Under the pieces are notes generated by a model that saw only the letters and a program-made list of their open reading frames with translations, was not told where the DNA came from and made no database searches. A program made the position numbers and the translations under genes. A stretch of DNA of 64,000 nucleotides from Eretmocerus hayati (taxonomy: Eukaryota; Arthropoda; Insecta; Hymenoptera; Aphelinidae): the NCBI GenBank assembly GCA_029851415.1, contig CM056742.1, positions 80,094,748 to 80,158,747 of the forward strand, read 5' to 3'. This document shows, one piece after another, positions 20,404 to 33,289 of this stretch (its first letter is position 1; every line of letters begins with the position of its first letter).

Positions 20404-22484
20404 GTGCATATGGGCCATTTCGGAGCATTTCGGCGAATGCCTGCACCACGGGGGGTGTGGAAAGAATCCATAAGAATTTTTCTCGTTAGTACTATATTAA
20501 TATAGTACAAAAAAAATGTTTTTGGATTTTTTCTAAGGCCCCCGTGGGCCCTGGGGCCTATGAAAGTTCCTTTTTAGGCCTCTTTTTAGCCTATTCCTGG
20601 GAAATCATAACTCCGACTGGAATCAAAATTTTTGGACGTACCTAGGCGCATTTTCTTTCTTAAGACTAGGACTTGTGAGAAAAAAATTGTCCATGGTCGA
20701 TATTTGAGCCTAGCAACTTCTAGGAGCTATTTGCTGAGAGCACCATTTCGCGATTCTTGGGCTTGCTTCAAAGTGATGCAACTCCCACTAGACAAGAGAA
20801 ATCGACTTTTACAAATGGTCATTTTGAAGGTCTTGAGGAAACCTACAGTTTAACCACTGGTCAAAGTCGATTACTGTACTTTTTATAGGAGTTACAGTCA
20901 TTACAAGCTGAGCGAATTCGTAAATATGCCAAACTTTGAGCTCAATTTAAAAAACTAATTTTTTTTATTCGACCCCAAACCTGTGCGACTATGTTTTTCG
21001 ATTCAAATACTACCAATTAGAACAATAATCTGGGTGGGATATTGAATTGCCGATTTTATTCAGCCAATTCAAAAACCCTTTTTTGACTTTTTGCTCAAAA
21101 TGACCTCAAAGGTATGGCTCGCATATGCTTCCATCTGAACTAATGTGCACCAATCTGTGTGGGATTACTCCCCAATGTGCCCCGAAATTTGTGTGAAAAC
21201 TTCCGGAGGTGAGCCTCGAGCTAGATGCGAGCAGGCAGTTCTATTTCACGAGTTGAAAATGGGCATTATTTCGTCTATTTGGACGCAGACGAGTCTAACT
21301 CACGAATGAGATAAGCGGCTAAAATAGGGATACGAACATGGTTTTTGACTCGAAATGATCATCTAAACACGATTTCCGGGTCAGTTTGGCTCCAAAATAT
21401 TGATACTCGCTCTCAGACTAGAAAACACTCAACTTAAATGTTTTTCGATGGAGTGGCTTCAGACGTTGAATAAAAGCCAAATTCACCATGAGAACGTGTT
21501 TAGACGATCATTTTGAGTCAGAAAACCATGTTTGTATCCCTATTTTTGCCGCTGATCTCATTTGTGAGCTCGAATGAGTCAAATCCCACTCGCACTCGCC
21601 TGCGTCCAAATAGACGAAATAATGCCCATTTTCAACTCGTGAAATAGAACCGCCTGCTCGCATCTAACTCGAGGCTCGCCTCCGGAAGTTTTCACACATA
21701 TTTGGGGGTACACTGAAGAGTAATCCCACACAGATTGGTGCAATTTAGTTCAGATGGAAGCATATGCGAGCCATACCTCTCAGGTCATTTTGAGCAAAAA
21801 GTCAAAAAAGGGTGTTTTAAATCGGCTGAATAGAATCGGCAATTCTATAACCCACCCAGATCATTGTTTTAATTGATAGTATTTGTATCGAAAAACATAG
21901 TCGCACAGGTTTGGGGTCGAATAAAAAAATTGATTCTTTTAAATTGAGCTCAAAGTTTGGCATATTTACGAATTCGCTCAGCTTGTAATGACTGTAACTC
22001 CTATAGAAAGTACAGCAATCGACTTTGACCAGTAGTCAAATTGTAGGTTTCCTCAAGACCTTCAAAATGACCACTTGTAAAAGTCGATTATCTCATGTCT
22101 AGTGGGAGCTACATCACTTTGAAACAAGCCCAAAAATCGCTAAAATGTGCTTCCAGCAAATAGCTCCTGGAAGTTGCTAGGCTTAAGTATCGATCAGGGA
22201 CAATTCCTTTCTCAAGAGTACTAGTCTTAAGGGAGAAAATGCACCTAGATACGTCCAAAGTTGATTCTAGTCGGAGTTACGATTTTCTAGAAATAGGCTA
22301 AACAGGGGCCTAGAAAGGACCTTTCATAGGCCCCAGGGCCCACAGAGGCCTTAGAAAAAATCCAAAAACATTTTTTTTTGTATCATATCAATATAGTACC
22401 AACGGAAAAAAATTTTTATGGATTTTTCCCAGACCCCCTGGTGCAGGCATTCGTCGAAATGCTTCGAAATGGCCCGCATACATG
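20404..22484. mobile_element. Large imperfect palindrome 2 (family shared with 28225-30313)
   Basis: Left arm from gcatatgggccatttcggag at about 20404 and right arm ending with its complement at about 22484, with a centre near 21433. Arms contain matching landmarks (ggcccccgtgggccctgggg, caaactttgagctcaattt, gaagcatatgcgagccatacc). It carries no gene; frames inside are chance. The 28.2-30.3 kb palindrome shares most of these landmarks, so both belong to one family. Confidence 0.8.
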
Positions 22485-22711
22485 AAATACTCACGAAACT
22501 AACTGTAATTTAATAATTGAAAGGGGCAAGCGCTCGGAGGTATATCACAGCTACAGATCGCTGACCAGGTGATGGAAGGTGACATGTTGGAAAAATACTA
22601 AGCGAAAGAAGAGCCCCTCTCATTAAAGATTACAATAACGTTCCCTCTCTACATCAATCTTCTGGGAAGACTGTGTCAGCAAGAAATTTTTCAGGGCCTC
22701 TCTGAATAACG
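22485..22711. other. Spacer between palindromes
   Basis: About 230 bases of sequence with no recognised feature. Confidence 0.35.
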
Positions 22712-23847
22712 CACGGGTCTCTAGAACTAGGTTTAAGTCCATGGTGCAGACCACCCAAGGGGTTGTTGTGCGATATCATTTTTGGACCCTGTAGGATCAT
22801 TTTCCAGATAGTATAGAAATCGCCACTTGGGCGGTTTTTTAATGAAGTCTAAAAAACGTGTTCTTTCGTGACCTTTCGACCTCTTACGCTCTATAGCTCG
22901 AATGGGACGCGTTTTTCTAACAAATGTGTAGAGACCTCTTTTGTAGATCTGAAAAAATTGACGAAGAATATGTCCTTATCCAATCCCGCGAGACTCACCT
23001 GTTGGAGAGATTAGAGCTTTTTTCACGAAAAATTATATTCTTCCCGTTCCCTCGGTCCACAGCTCGAACGGGTCGCAATTTTCGAGAAATGTGTACAGAC
23101 CTTTTTTGTAGATCTTGAAAAATTGAGGAAGAATATGTCCTTGTCTCATCCCGTAAGACTCTTTTGTTGGACATATGAGAGATTTTCCACCAGAGATCGT
23201 ATTTCCCTTGTGATTTTTCTCTGTTTTATAGACATAACTATAAAATAATGTGTTTCATCGGAAGTTCATAGCTCATAGAAAGTTATCCTATAGAAATATC
23301 GATGGACCACATAATTTTATGATTATGTTTATGAAACAGAGGAAAATTACGGGGGAAATGAGATTTCTGGTGGAAAAACCTCTCATATGTCCAACATACG
23401 AGTCTTACGGAATGAGACAAGGACATATTCTGCCTCAATTTTTCGAGATCTACAAAAAAGCTCTGTATACATTTTTCGAAAAAATGCGTCCCGTTCGAGC
23501 TGTGGACCGAGAGAGCGGGAGGAGTATCATTTTTCAAAAAAAAGCTCTAATTTCTCCAACAGGTGAGTCTCACGGGATTGGATAAGGACATATTCTCTGT
23601 TAATTTCTTCGGATCTACAAAAAAGGTCTCCACATTTTTCAAAAAAACGCGTCCCCTTCGAGCTATAGAGCGTACGAGGTCGGAAGGTCGCGAAAAAACA
23701 CGTATTTTGGACTTTATCAAAAAACGGCTCAAGTGGCGATTCCTATACTGGCTGGAAAATGATCCCACAGAGGCCAGAAATGATATCGCACATTAATCCC
23801 TTGGGTGGTCTGTGCCATGGATTTAGACCTAGTTTTAGAGACCCGTG
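22712..23847. mobile_element. Imperfect palindrome 3, about 1.1 kb
   Basis: Ends read cacgggtctctagaacta on the left and the complement (tagttttagagacccgtg) on the right; the centre is near 23265. Each arm contains two direct repeats of about 170 bases sharing tttttgtagatct-gaaaaattga and gaatatgtcctt. A related fragment lies at about 62280-62530. No gene. Confidence 0.75.
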
Positions 23848-24159
23848 AAGGATGTTCTTCCCAGCTACCGAAAGACTGGAGGGAAGGAGTCCCACAGATT
23901 AGCACATTGAACCTGGAATGATCTTTCTCCATACTCAAGTCTCATACTGGGAACTTTGAGAACCCGCTCTTATAGATCACTACGTGCGGAGCGTTCAAAT
24001 TGGTACTACGTAAATATCGCAGGTGGACAGCCACGTTCTCCAAGATGCGATCTTATGCATTAAAAATGCTGCGAAGTACATTCTCCGCGAATCAGCCCAT
24101 AACCAACCCAAACGCTCTCTAAACGGGGTGATGTACTCGTCTCTCGTAAGATCAAATAT

Positions 24160-24830
24160 CTATTGCACAAATGAATTTCTCAGTCGTCGTATTCGTTGCC
24201 GCTGTTCGTCCGTGGCGTCGAGGTAGACGACCGCGCAGTAATCTGAATGCGGTTGAAGCAAGGACTCGACCAGGTGAACTCGGAATGTTCTGGTGATACA
24301 CGCCCTGAAAAACCACAAACCGTATAGGGCTTCGTTGACTTTCTCAGTTAATTGGTCAATGTGCGGTTCCCACGTCAGTTCACTGTCAAGTGTAACACCT
24401 CGACTCGCGACAGAGTCACTGAATGGATTAAACACTCCGGCCTGTATCTCAACACCTGGTAAATTCATACGACGCGCGACGCAAGTCTTTGACGTTCCTC
24501 TCAGAACTGAAAAAGATTGCCTTGTCCCTTCCAGCGTTGAGACGCAGGTGGAATCGCTCAGCTCAATCAGCAACAAGTCGCCGCACATCTCCTATTCGAG
24601 CAATCCCCTCTTTTATGTTCTTCCTTTCGACTTGTAGATGAATCTGAAAGTCATCCGCGTAGAATAGGCGGTCGACCAATTTTCCACTCAGCCGCCCGGG
24701 CAAGCCATTCTCTTACAAACTCAAGAAGAAAGGCCCGAGAACGGACTCCTGTGGAGCACCCAGATTGGTTTTGAGTGTCATGGAGCTGGTCTAGCTGCAT
24801 GACTACAAGGAGCTATTGCCAAATTTAATG
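24160..24830 (-). pseudogene. Non-LTR retrotransposon reverse transcriptase fragment
   Basis: Read on the minus strand from about 24830 downwards. Landmarks are TNLGAPQESVLGPFFLSL (normally GVPQGSVLGPLLF), then LVDRLFYADDFQIH with the YADD catalytic box (rc of about 24630-24672), then in the 24160-24588 frame the post-palm region SRGVTLDSELTWEPHIDQL, and HSDYCAVVYLDATDEQRQRI. This is a jockey/CR1-like RT. A stop and frame change near 24590 and the stop before FFLSL-ENG show it is dead. Neither endonuclease nor ORF1 is present; the upstream side runs into a palindrome starting at about 24955. Confidence 0.75.
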
Positions 24831-26340
24831 AAATGCGATGCAACTGAATGCCACTAGTCGCACGTGTAAGATCTAATAGCTGTGACTCGGAGGCGCCAGT
24901 CTAGAGCCTTCTAGAGTGTTCAAGAGAGCGCACTGACGCAGGGATGCGCGAGAACGAAGGCGCCAACGCGCATTTTTAGGCCAGTAAATCTAGCCCAAAA
25001 TCGATCCGTTTTCGACATGACTGCTATAGGATGGTTTTATTCTTCTTTTGGGTGCGGGATACCCTAGTGAACACCATTCCATGAAATGGAACAACTCCAG
25101 GGGTGTGGAAAAAATTACAACAACAAGTAGTGAACAATTTTGTATTTTTTCCCATTACTTTGCATCCCGGGGAGTTGTTGTGATATTTGGATTGTTCCTC
25201 ATGGTACCATGTTGTGAGCAATGAAATTATCTAAATTTAAAAAAAATACCATGTGTCAAATTTTTGTCGAACTCGAGATAATTAGGAACAAAGCTGGAAT
25301 ATGTCAAAAATTCCCTTAATTTTTCATTTCAAGGAAAGCCACTGGATTGAGGTGTACTTGCTGGAAAATGAAGCCTTCTTGGAGTTCTACATGTAGGAAA
25401 AAATCAGAGCAATCGGTCAACGAACATTGACGCTATTTTAATTGTTTATCCCAAATACTTGTTTTTTGCAATAGCTGTAAAGATTTTCCAATTGCACTAA
25501 AGTTGTCGTAAAAAATTAAAGAGCTTCCTGGAACCTCCAACTACGAGATGCAATCATAAAACTGGTCTTTTTGTTACAACAATGACGCTCTGAGGCCGAT
25601 TGTTTATAAAAATCGGGATTTCTCGATTTTATCTTGCTCACAATTCGGCGAGTAATGGGTGGATGAAATAATTTGTTCTCGGATCTTGTAGTACCTATTC
25701 TGCTCTACATTTGAGGAGAAGAACATTGCTCTACGACCCTTTGAACCGGAGATACCGATTTTTTTCAAATATCAATATTCAATAAACAGTTGAATATTGA
25801 GGGCCGAACTTTCCGAGAAATGGTTGAAAAATGTTCAAAGTTTCATGAAAAGATTGTTAGGTTCACATACCTTGACTTGTGTCCTCGTCCCAGTAGGTGA
25901 GAGTTGATGTCTCCTTTAGCTGGCTTGAAAAAAAGCTGGAAGGTCGAGGAGTGGAGGTACTCCCGTGACAGCGTGGCGGGCCACGCAGAAAATGATTCGC
26001 CCTCCTCGAACTCGAGCGCTCGGAATTTTTGACGGTATCTCGGGTCCTACTGGACCGTTTTCGATCATATTTTCTTTAAATTGAGATAGCTTCCCGAAAA
26101 AAACACAATGACGTATAATTGACATTGATTCAAATGGCCATTTTGTGTGTACATGAGGTATGGTGCAAGGGCTGGCTGGTCTGACAAGGAGAGGTCCAAC
26201 TTTGTGGAACACGGATCTTGATGGAACTTTGGGGATGATCTTGTTTTGGTGAGAAATGGAGGGATCTCCAAGGGTTCAATCGCACGGGCCTCCTATCTCG
26301 AGATATAGCTATGAAGATTAGCATTGTTAGTATGTCTATA

Positions 26341-27126
26341 CAGTACCGTTCAAAAGTTCTCGATGGGTGATCCATCGAGTACCCTGACTTGCAACAGCAA
26401 TGAGTCGAATTCTATGCGTTGTACGAAAATTTTTGAAAAAGCATCTTGAAGAGCAGAAAAAATACTAACTTTTGTTGGGTTTGGATGGTTTTTATCGAAT
26501 ATTTTTGAACGTCCTACACGCTAATGAAAAAATAGAAAATCTAAAAATTTTTTACTTTCATTGAGACACCTGCAGTTTTAATGCGAATAAAAATATGGCA
26601 ATTCTGAAAAAAGCATCTTGTAGAGCGGAAAAAATGCTATGTGCAGCTGTTTTTCAATTATTTTTTACGTCCGGTGTATGAAGACGTGCGAGCAGTCCAA
26701 ATCCCCGAAACCATGGTTTTCACAGTTTTCTGTGCTGTTTCCGGTGATAAACAGTCATTTTGGGTATTTAGACAGCTCGTACGTTCTCACACACGGGACG
26801 TAAAAAATAATCAAAAAATGGCTACACATAGCATTTTTCCGCTCTACAAGATGCTTTCTTCAGAATCGCCGTATCTTCATTCGCATTAGAACTGCAGGTG
26901 TCTCAATGAAAGTAAAAAATTTTTAGATTTTCTATTTTTTTATCAGCGTGTAGGACGTTCAAAAATATCCGAGAAAAACCATCCAAACCCAACAAAATGT
27001 AGTATTTTTTCTGCTCTTCAAGAAGCTTTTTTAAAAATTTTCGTACAACGCATAGAATTCGACTTAATGCTGTTGCAAGTCAGGGTACTCGATGGATCAC
27101 CCATCGAGAACTTTTGAACGGTACTG
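26341..27126. mobile_element. Tc1/mariner-like palindromic element, TA target
   Basis: Termini are CAGTACCGTTCAAAAGTTCT and its complement, both immediately flanked by TA (26339-26340 and 27127-27128). CAGT-type ends plus a TA duplication are the mark of Tc1/mariner elements. The 786 bp are inverted around a centre near 26735 and have no transposase, so it is non-autonomous. It lies near the centre of the outer palindrome 4 and is therefore younger. Confidence 0.8.
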
Positions 27127-27336
27127 TATATACGACTTTTCAGCATGGGCCTATATTGGCAATGCTAATTTCCATAGCTGTATCTCTGGATAGGAGGCCC
27201 ATTGGATTACATCCTTGGAGATTCCTTCATTCCTCACCGGAAGAAGAGGATTCCCAGAGTTTGAGCCAAATTCAGGACCCGCAAGGTTCGACCTCCCGTT
27301 GTGAGTGAGAAATTCTTATTCCAGGAGTTTGAAGGT

Positions 27337-28230
27337 GTATACTCATGTATTTTGATGCGTTAAATCAAAACGTTTGTTTGTTTCTAATACTTTTAGTGCA
27401 AAATTAAGGTTTCTTGCAAGAAACTCGGAATATATGCATTTTCATGGAAAATTTGTGGAAACCAAAGTTGCGGAACGTAAAATATCCCACAAAAAAAGGT
27501 CCTCATGAATTTCCCGGAAAACCCAAGCTTGTGGCGGGAAATGCGCGAAAACCATTACACGCTTTTAACATGGGCCTATATGGGGCAGCCGATGCAGCGC
27601 TACTAAACTTGCTGCCACATTGACAGTTGACAATTTTAGGCTAAGCGACCAAGTGTATTCAGAGAGGATGGACCGTATTTCGCTGAGAACGCAGCCCGTC
27701 GAGCATGGCTCGAAAGAAACAGAAATAAGAGTCTGGAAACGCTATTTTTGCAGTAAAACTGCCCGCGCGTGGCGCTCAGAATCTGCATTTCACCTCTTTT
27801 TCTCACTCAACACTAGAAAATCTTCGTACCCAGCGAGGTACGATCCGTACCATTTTGAAGGCAATTTCATCCTCTTCAAGATGCACTTGGTCGCCTAGTC
27901 GTTAATTGGTAACTGTCAGATTTGCAGCAAGTTTAGTAGCGCTGCATCGGCTGCCCCAAATAAGCCCATGTTGAACGAGTGAAATGATTTTGGCGCATTT
28001 CCCGACACAGGCTTGGGTTTTCGGGGAAATTTGTGAGGACATTTTTGTGGGATATTTTACGTTCTGCAACTTTGGTCTCAACAAATTTCCCATGAAAATG
28101 CACATTTTCCGAGTTTCTTGCGAGAAACCCTAATTTTGCACCAAAATGTATTAATAACAAACAAACGTTGGGGTTTTCGGGCCGGCGACCTCGTGCATTT
28201 GATTTAACGCATCAAAATACATAAGTATAC
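27337..28230. mobile_element. Palindrome 5, about 0.9 kb
   Basis: Left end gtatactcatgtattttgat and right end atcaaaatacataagtatac; centre near 27770. Arms contain matching aaacgtttgtttgtt / aacaaacg, tttcttgcaagaaac and the gacagttgacaatt / aattggtaactgtc pair. No gene. The right end abuts palindrome 6. Confidence 0.75.
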
Positions 28231-30313
28231 GAGTCATTCCGGAGCATTCCGGCCAGAGGCGTCACCAGGGGGTCTGGGAAAAATCCCAAAAAAAGTTTTT
28301 CCATTGAAACTATGTTTAAAAAGTACGGAAAAATGTTTTTGGGATTTTTCCGAAGCCCTCCACGGGCCCTAGGGCCCACAGAAGGTCTATTTTAGGTCCT
28401 TTTTGGCCTATTTCTGGAAAATCATAGCTCCGACTAGACTCAATCTTTTTTCACATACTTGGGCGCATTTCCTCTGTTAAGACTAGCACCTTTGAATGAA
28501 AAATAGTCCGGGATCAATCATGCAGCCTAGTAACTTCTAGGAACTACTCGCTGAGAGCAGATTCTAGCGATTTTTGGGCCTGCTTCAAAGTGATCCAGCT
28601 CCTACTAGACATGTGATAATCGATTTCTGCAGGTGGTCATTTTAAAGGCCTTAAAAATCCTATAATCTGACCACCTGTAGAAGTCGATTATCGTACTTTT
28701 CATAGGAGCTATAGCCGATACAAGTTGAGCAGTTTTGTAAAAACGCCAAACTTTGAGCTCAATTTACAGAAATCGTTTTCCTTTTTTCGACCCCAAACCT
28801 GTGTGATTATGTCCTTTGAGACGAGCACTAACAATATCAAGAAGAATCTCGGCGGAGACTTCATCTCCTGATTCTTGCCGTACGTTCAAAAATACAGTTT
28901 TTTGACTTTTTGCTCAAAATGCCGATATAGGCATGGCTCGCATATGCTTCCATCTGAATTGTGCACCAATTTGGGTGGAATCACTCCCCAAAGTACCCCC
29001 AAATTTGTGTAAGAATTTCCGGAGGCGAGCCTCAAGCCAGCGAGCTGCAGGCTCAAACCATCAGGTCCAAGATGGGCATTATTTCGTCTATTTTGGGGCA
29101 GGCGAGCGAGATCTCGATTCCTCGTGTTCTTGCCCACAAACGAGACGAGTGGCTAGAGTAGGGATACAAACATGTTCTTCCGACTCAAAATGACCATCTC
29201 AACACGATTTCGGGGTCAATTCGTGCCTAGGGTATCATCCAATCCTGAAACGGCGTTAAACTCCGTAATAACAGGTTCTGCGCCTCTACTGCAAAAAGAC
29301 GATGATTTGGGGCTGAATTGACCCCGGAATCATGTTTAGATGGTCATTTTGAGTCGGAAGAACATGTTTGTATCCCTACTCTAGCCACTCGTCTCGTTTG
29401 TGGGCAAGAACACGAGGAATCGAGATCTCGCTCGCCTGCCCCAGAATGGACGAAATAATGCCCATCTCGGACCTGATGGTTTGAGCCTGCAGCTCGCTTC
29501 TGGCTTGAGCCTCGCCTCCGGAGGTTCTTACACATATATGGGGGTACTTTGGGGAGTAATTCCACCCAGATTGGTGCACAACAACTCAGATGGAAGCATA
29601 TGCGAGCCATGCCTATGTCGGCAATTCAAGCAAAAGTCAAAAAACTGTATTCTTGAACGTACGCCAAAAATCAGGAGATGATTTCTCCACCGAGATTCTT
29701 CTTGATATTGTTAGTGCTTGTCTTGAAGGACATAATCGCACAGGCTTGGGGTCGAGAAAAAGACGATTTTTGTAAATTGAGCTCAAAGTTTTGCGTTCTT
29801 ACGAAACTGCTCAAATTGTATCAGCTATAGCTCCTATGAAAAGCACGATAATCGACTTCTACAGGTGGTCAAATTGTAGGTTTTTTCAAGACCTTCAGAA
29901 TGACCACCTGCAGGAGTCGATTATCACATGTCTAGTAGGAGCTAGATCACTGTAAAGCAAGCCCAAAAATCGCTAAAATCTGCTCTCAGCTAACAGCTCC
30001 TAGAAGTTACTAGGCTGCATGATTGATCCCGGCCTATTTTTCTTTCAAAAGTGCTATTCCTAACAAAGGAAATGCGCCGAAGTACGTGAAAAAAGTTTGA
30101 GTCTAGTCGGAGCTCTGATTATCCAGAACTGGGCCAAAAGAGGGCCTAAAATAGACCTTCTGTGAGCCCTAGGGCCCGTGGAGGGCTTCGGAAAAATCCT
30201 AGAAAAAATTCCTCGTACTTTTCAAACATAGTATTAATGGGGAAAATTCTTTGGGATTTTTCCCAGACCCTGGTGACGCCTCTGGTCGAAATGCTCCGAA
30301 ATTACTTATATAC
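28225..30313. mobile_element. Palindrome 6, same family as palindrome 2
   Basis: Left end gtatacgagtcattccggag and right end the complement around ctccgaaattacttatatac; centre near 29240. Inside are the same ordered landmarks as in 20404-22484 (ccctagggcccacag, gtgataatcgatt, caaactttgagctcaattta, gcatggctcgcatatgcttc). The two copies differ at many sites, so the family is not very recent. Confidence 0.75.
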
Positions 30314-31515
30314 CCTCAAACCTCTTGGAATGAGAATTTCTCACTCAGACCAGCCAGCGCCTGCACTATACCCCATGTACACACAAAATGCCCATACAAA
30401 TCGATGTCAATCATACGCCATTGGGTTTTTTTTCGGAAAGCTCTCCCAATTTGAAGAAAATATGATCGAAAACGGTCCATTAGGACCCGAGATACCGTCA
30501 AAAATTCCGGGCGCTCGAGTTTGAAGAGCGCGACTCATTTCCTGCGCGGCCCGCCACGCTGCCGCGGGAGTAACCCTACTCCTCGACCTTTCAGCTTTTT
30601 TCAAGCTAGCTAAAGGAGACCCCTACTTTCACCTGATGGGACGAGGACGCAAATCAAGGTATGTGAACCAAACATTCTTTTCATGAAAATTTGAACATCT
30701 TTCAACCATTTCCCGAAAAGTTCGGCCCTTAATATTTAATTGTGTATTGATCATCGATCTTTGAAAAAAAATCGGTATCTCCGAATAGAAGGGTCGCAGA
30801 GCAATGTTTTCCCTCTCAAATTTGGAGCAGAATTAGTACTACAAGATCCAAGAACAAACTTCCCCACCCACCCATTACTCGCCGAATTGTGAGCAAAATA
30901 AAATCGAGAAAGTCCGATTTTTATAAACAATTGGCCTCAGAGCGTAATTGTTGTAACAAAGTGACCAGTTTTATGATTGCATCTCGTAGTTGAAGGTTCC
31001 AGGAAGCTCTCTGATCTTTTGCGACAACTTTAGTGCACTCGGAAAATCTTTACAGCTATTGCAAAAAACAACTATCTGGCATAAACAATAAAAATAGCGT
31101 CAATGTTCATTGACCGATTGCTCTGATTCTTTTTACACATAGAACTCCGTGAAGGTTACATTTTCCAGTAAGTATACATCAATCTATTGGCTCTCCTTAA
31201 AATGAAAAATACAGGAAATTTTTGACATATTTCAGCTTTGTTGCTAATTATCTCGAGTTAGGCAAAAGTTTTGACACATGGTATTTATTTTCTAAATTTA
31301 GAGAATTCCATTGCCTACAACATGCAAAATGATGGAAAAAATACAACATTTTTCACTTTTTCATTGTTGTAATTTTTTCCACGCCCCTGGAGTTGTTCCA
31401 TTTCATTGGGGGGTGTTCAGCAGGGTATCCGCACCCGAAAAAAAGTAAAACCATCTTACAGCAGTCATGTGCAGTTCGAAGTCTAGAATTACTGGCCTAT
31501 TTACCGCGGCGCGGG

Positions 31516-32203
31516 AACTAGTTTGAAGACGGTGCAAAAGCGACGTGCAGGGCTAATAGAATCACAGTCGACTACGTAAACTCGGAGTGTAGACTCCGCG
31601 ATCAGCAGTATTCTAGGACCAGAAGTCTCAGCTCTTGATACTCTCGTACCATCGTAGAATCAGGAGAACATAGAAGATTTGTGCAAGTCTCCCTCGGATT
31701 TACAACTTACCTTCGAATGAATCTATACTGTACTCACCATCTTAGACTTTTCATCCAGAAAGTACCTCGCACCCCAATTTACTGGCCCGACGGCTTAGTA
31801 AGAACAGAATAGGACTCATAGCACATGAACCTGAAGAACCCTGGTTCATAACAAACTGGTCGCAGTGCTGGAATTCTGTTGCAAGGATTTGAGTTGACTT
31901 CTCAAGCAGTATAGAATCAGTCAAAAAAATTTACGAATAGGGATTTTAGGAAAACCATGGTGCGTTTTCGAAACTATTAGTATTGAAGCAACCTTGACGA
32001 ATTTCTTATTACCTAGAGACAGGAAAGATGTTCATCTGGATTTGCGCCATCGCAGTCTTCGCTACTATCGGGTAGTGAGATTCATTTGTCCCAATCTCTG
32101 TCCCTCTTGGGGAGAGTCGCGAGGCAAAGACTCATTCTCCTTTAAACCATCTAGAAGCCAAAATAACTTTATTTACAGGTTTGGACCTATTTTATCCATT
32201 TAA
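31516..32203. other. Non-coding spacer, ending with a TTAA target
   Basis: No gene or repeat is recognised. The last four bases (32200-32203) are the left TTAA of the piggyBac-like element. Confidence 0.4.
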
Positions 32204-33034
32204 CCCTTAGCTGGCGCCGCTCCGCCGAATAACATAGCTGGCTGACTGGGGTTCATCGCATCCCAGTTAAAATATTGATGCTGTAGCTATTATATTGAAT
32301 GTTCAGACTTGAAGAATTTTTCGTAGCTCCTTTAATATGTTTTTCATGAGCCAATGTAGCCAGATAATCTCCAAGGTCAAATAAAAAATTCCAAAAAATA
32401 CAAATGTCCAAAAAAATGCAAGAAATCACCTTTTTCACAAAAAATTGAGAACGGCGCAATTTTCATCCGAATGAGCTGGAAATTTAACTGAGTCATGTCG
32501 AGATGAGGTCAATTCAAGGAACGGATAGCGCGAGGGTGGATCTCGAAAAAAAAGTATTTATTCTGACATATTTCGACGCATGAATAGAGAATTTTTATTC
32601 CCATCTAATATGCTGGAATGAAGACCTCCATTGGAAGATTGACCACTGGACTATTCTTTTTTCATATCTACTTGATCTTGAGATAACTCAGTTGAATTTT
32701 CAGCTCATTCCATTGAAAATTGCGTCCTCTGGGATATTTTAAGTGGAAAAGCGTTTTCTTGCAATTTCTTGCAATAATTTATTATTGCATCAAAATGCAC
32801 TCAAAAATAGCGCGCATAGCTGGCGCTCTGGGGTCTGTTGAACCCCATGGCCATTTTGCTTGGCTGTTGCGCAGCGACACGCGCGCCAAAACTGGCGCTA
32901 TGTGCACGATCGGTAAGTGGCACATCTTGACTACCAACAAATGTCACTCTAAGCCCGGGAAACTTCGAATTACGCGCGTGGCGTACTTATGAAGGAGGCC
33001 TGGGGTGTAATGCACCCACATGGACAGCTGAGGG
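32204..33034. mobile_element. piggyBac-like MITE, TTAA target duplication
   Basis: Flanked by TTAA on both sides (32200-32203 and 33035-33038). Termini are CCCTTAGCTG on the left and CAGCTGAGGG on the right. A TTAA duplication with CCC termini is diagnostic of the piggyBac superfamily. The 831 bp contain no transposase. A sub-terminal tagctggcgc word occurs on the left (32209) and in the interior (about 32818). Confidence 0.82.
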
Positions 33035-33289
33035 TTAAATATTAAACCCCAAATGCAAAAATCCTAGCTCTGGTGCTCTGTAATTCCTAATTCCGGAATG
33101 AAGGAGGTGGTCCTCGAATTAAAACGTTTCTCAAAAAACTCTCATATCATTCAATGGTCACATCCTGCTGGGATTGACTCATTGTAATTGTGCGATAATT
33201 TTTCACGTTTTACGCATCTCTGTTCACTTGGCATGGTGGAACTAAAACCGTCAACTGTGCGTTGGAATAGACTTTCACCGTATACCAGG

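Larger units (their letters stand above)
24955..31515. mobile_element. Outer palindrome 4, with other palindromes nested inside
   Basis: Outer arms are about 24955-26335 and 30347-31515, with further pairing of 26185-26330 to 27145-27300. End landmarks: ggccagtaaatct on the left against agaattactggcc on the right, then agcagtcatg, and the pair gggtgcgggataccct / agggtatccgcaccc. Inserted into it are a Tc1-like palindrome (26341-27126) and a block of two more palindromes (27337-30313), which is bracketed by short inverted flanks (27303-27337 against 30312-30346). No gene is supported in the arms. Confidence 0.7.

Noticed and set aside
28886..29610. Repeated short frames such as the pair ending FGAGERDLDSSCSC
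   Set aside because: Both arms of palindrome 6; frame openness is shared by symmetry, not by coding constraint.
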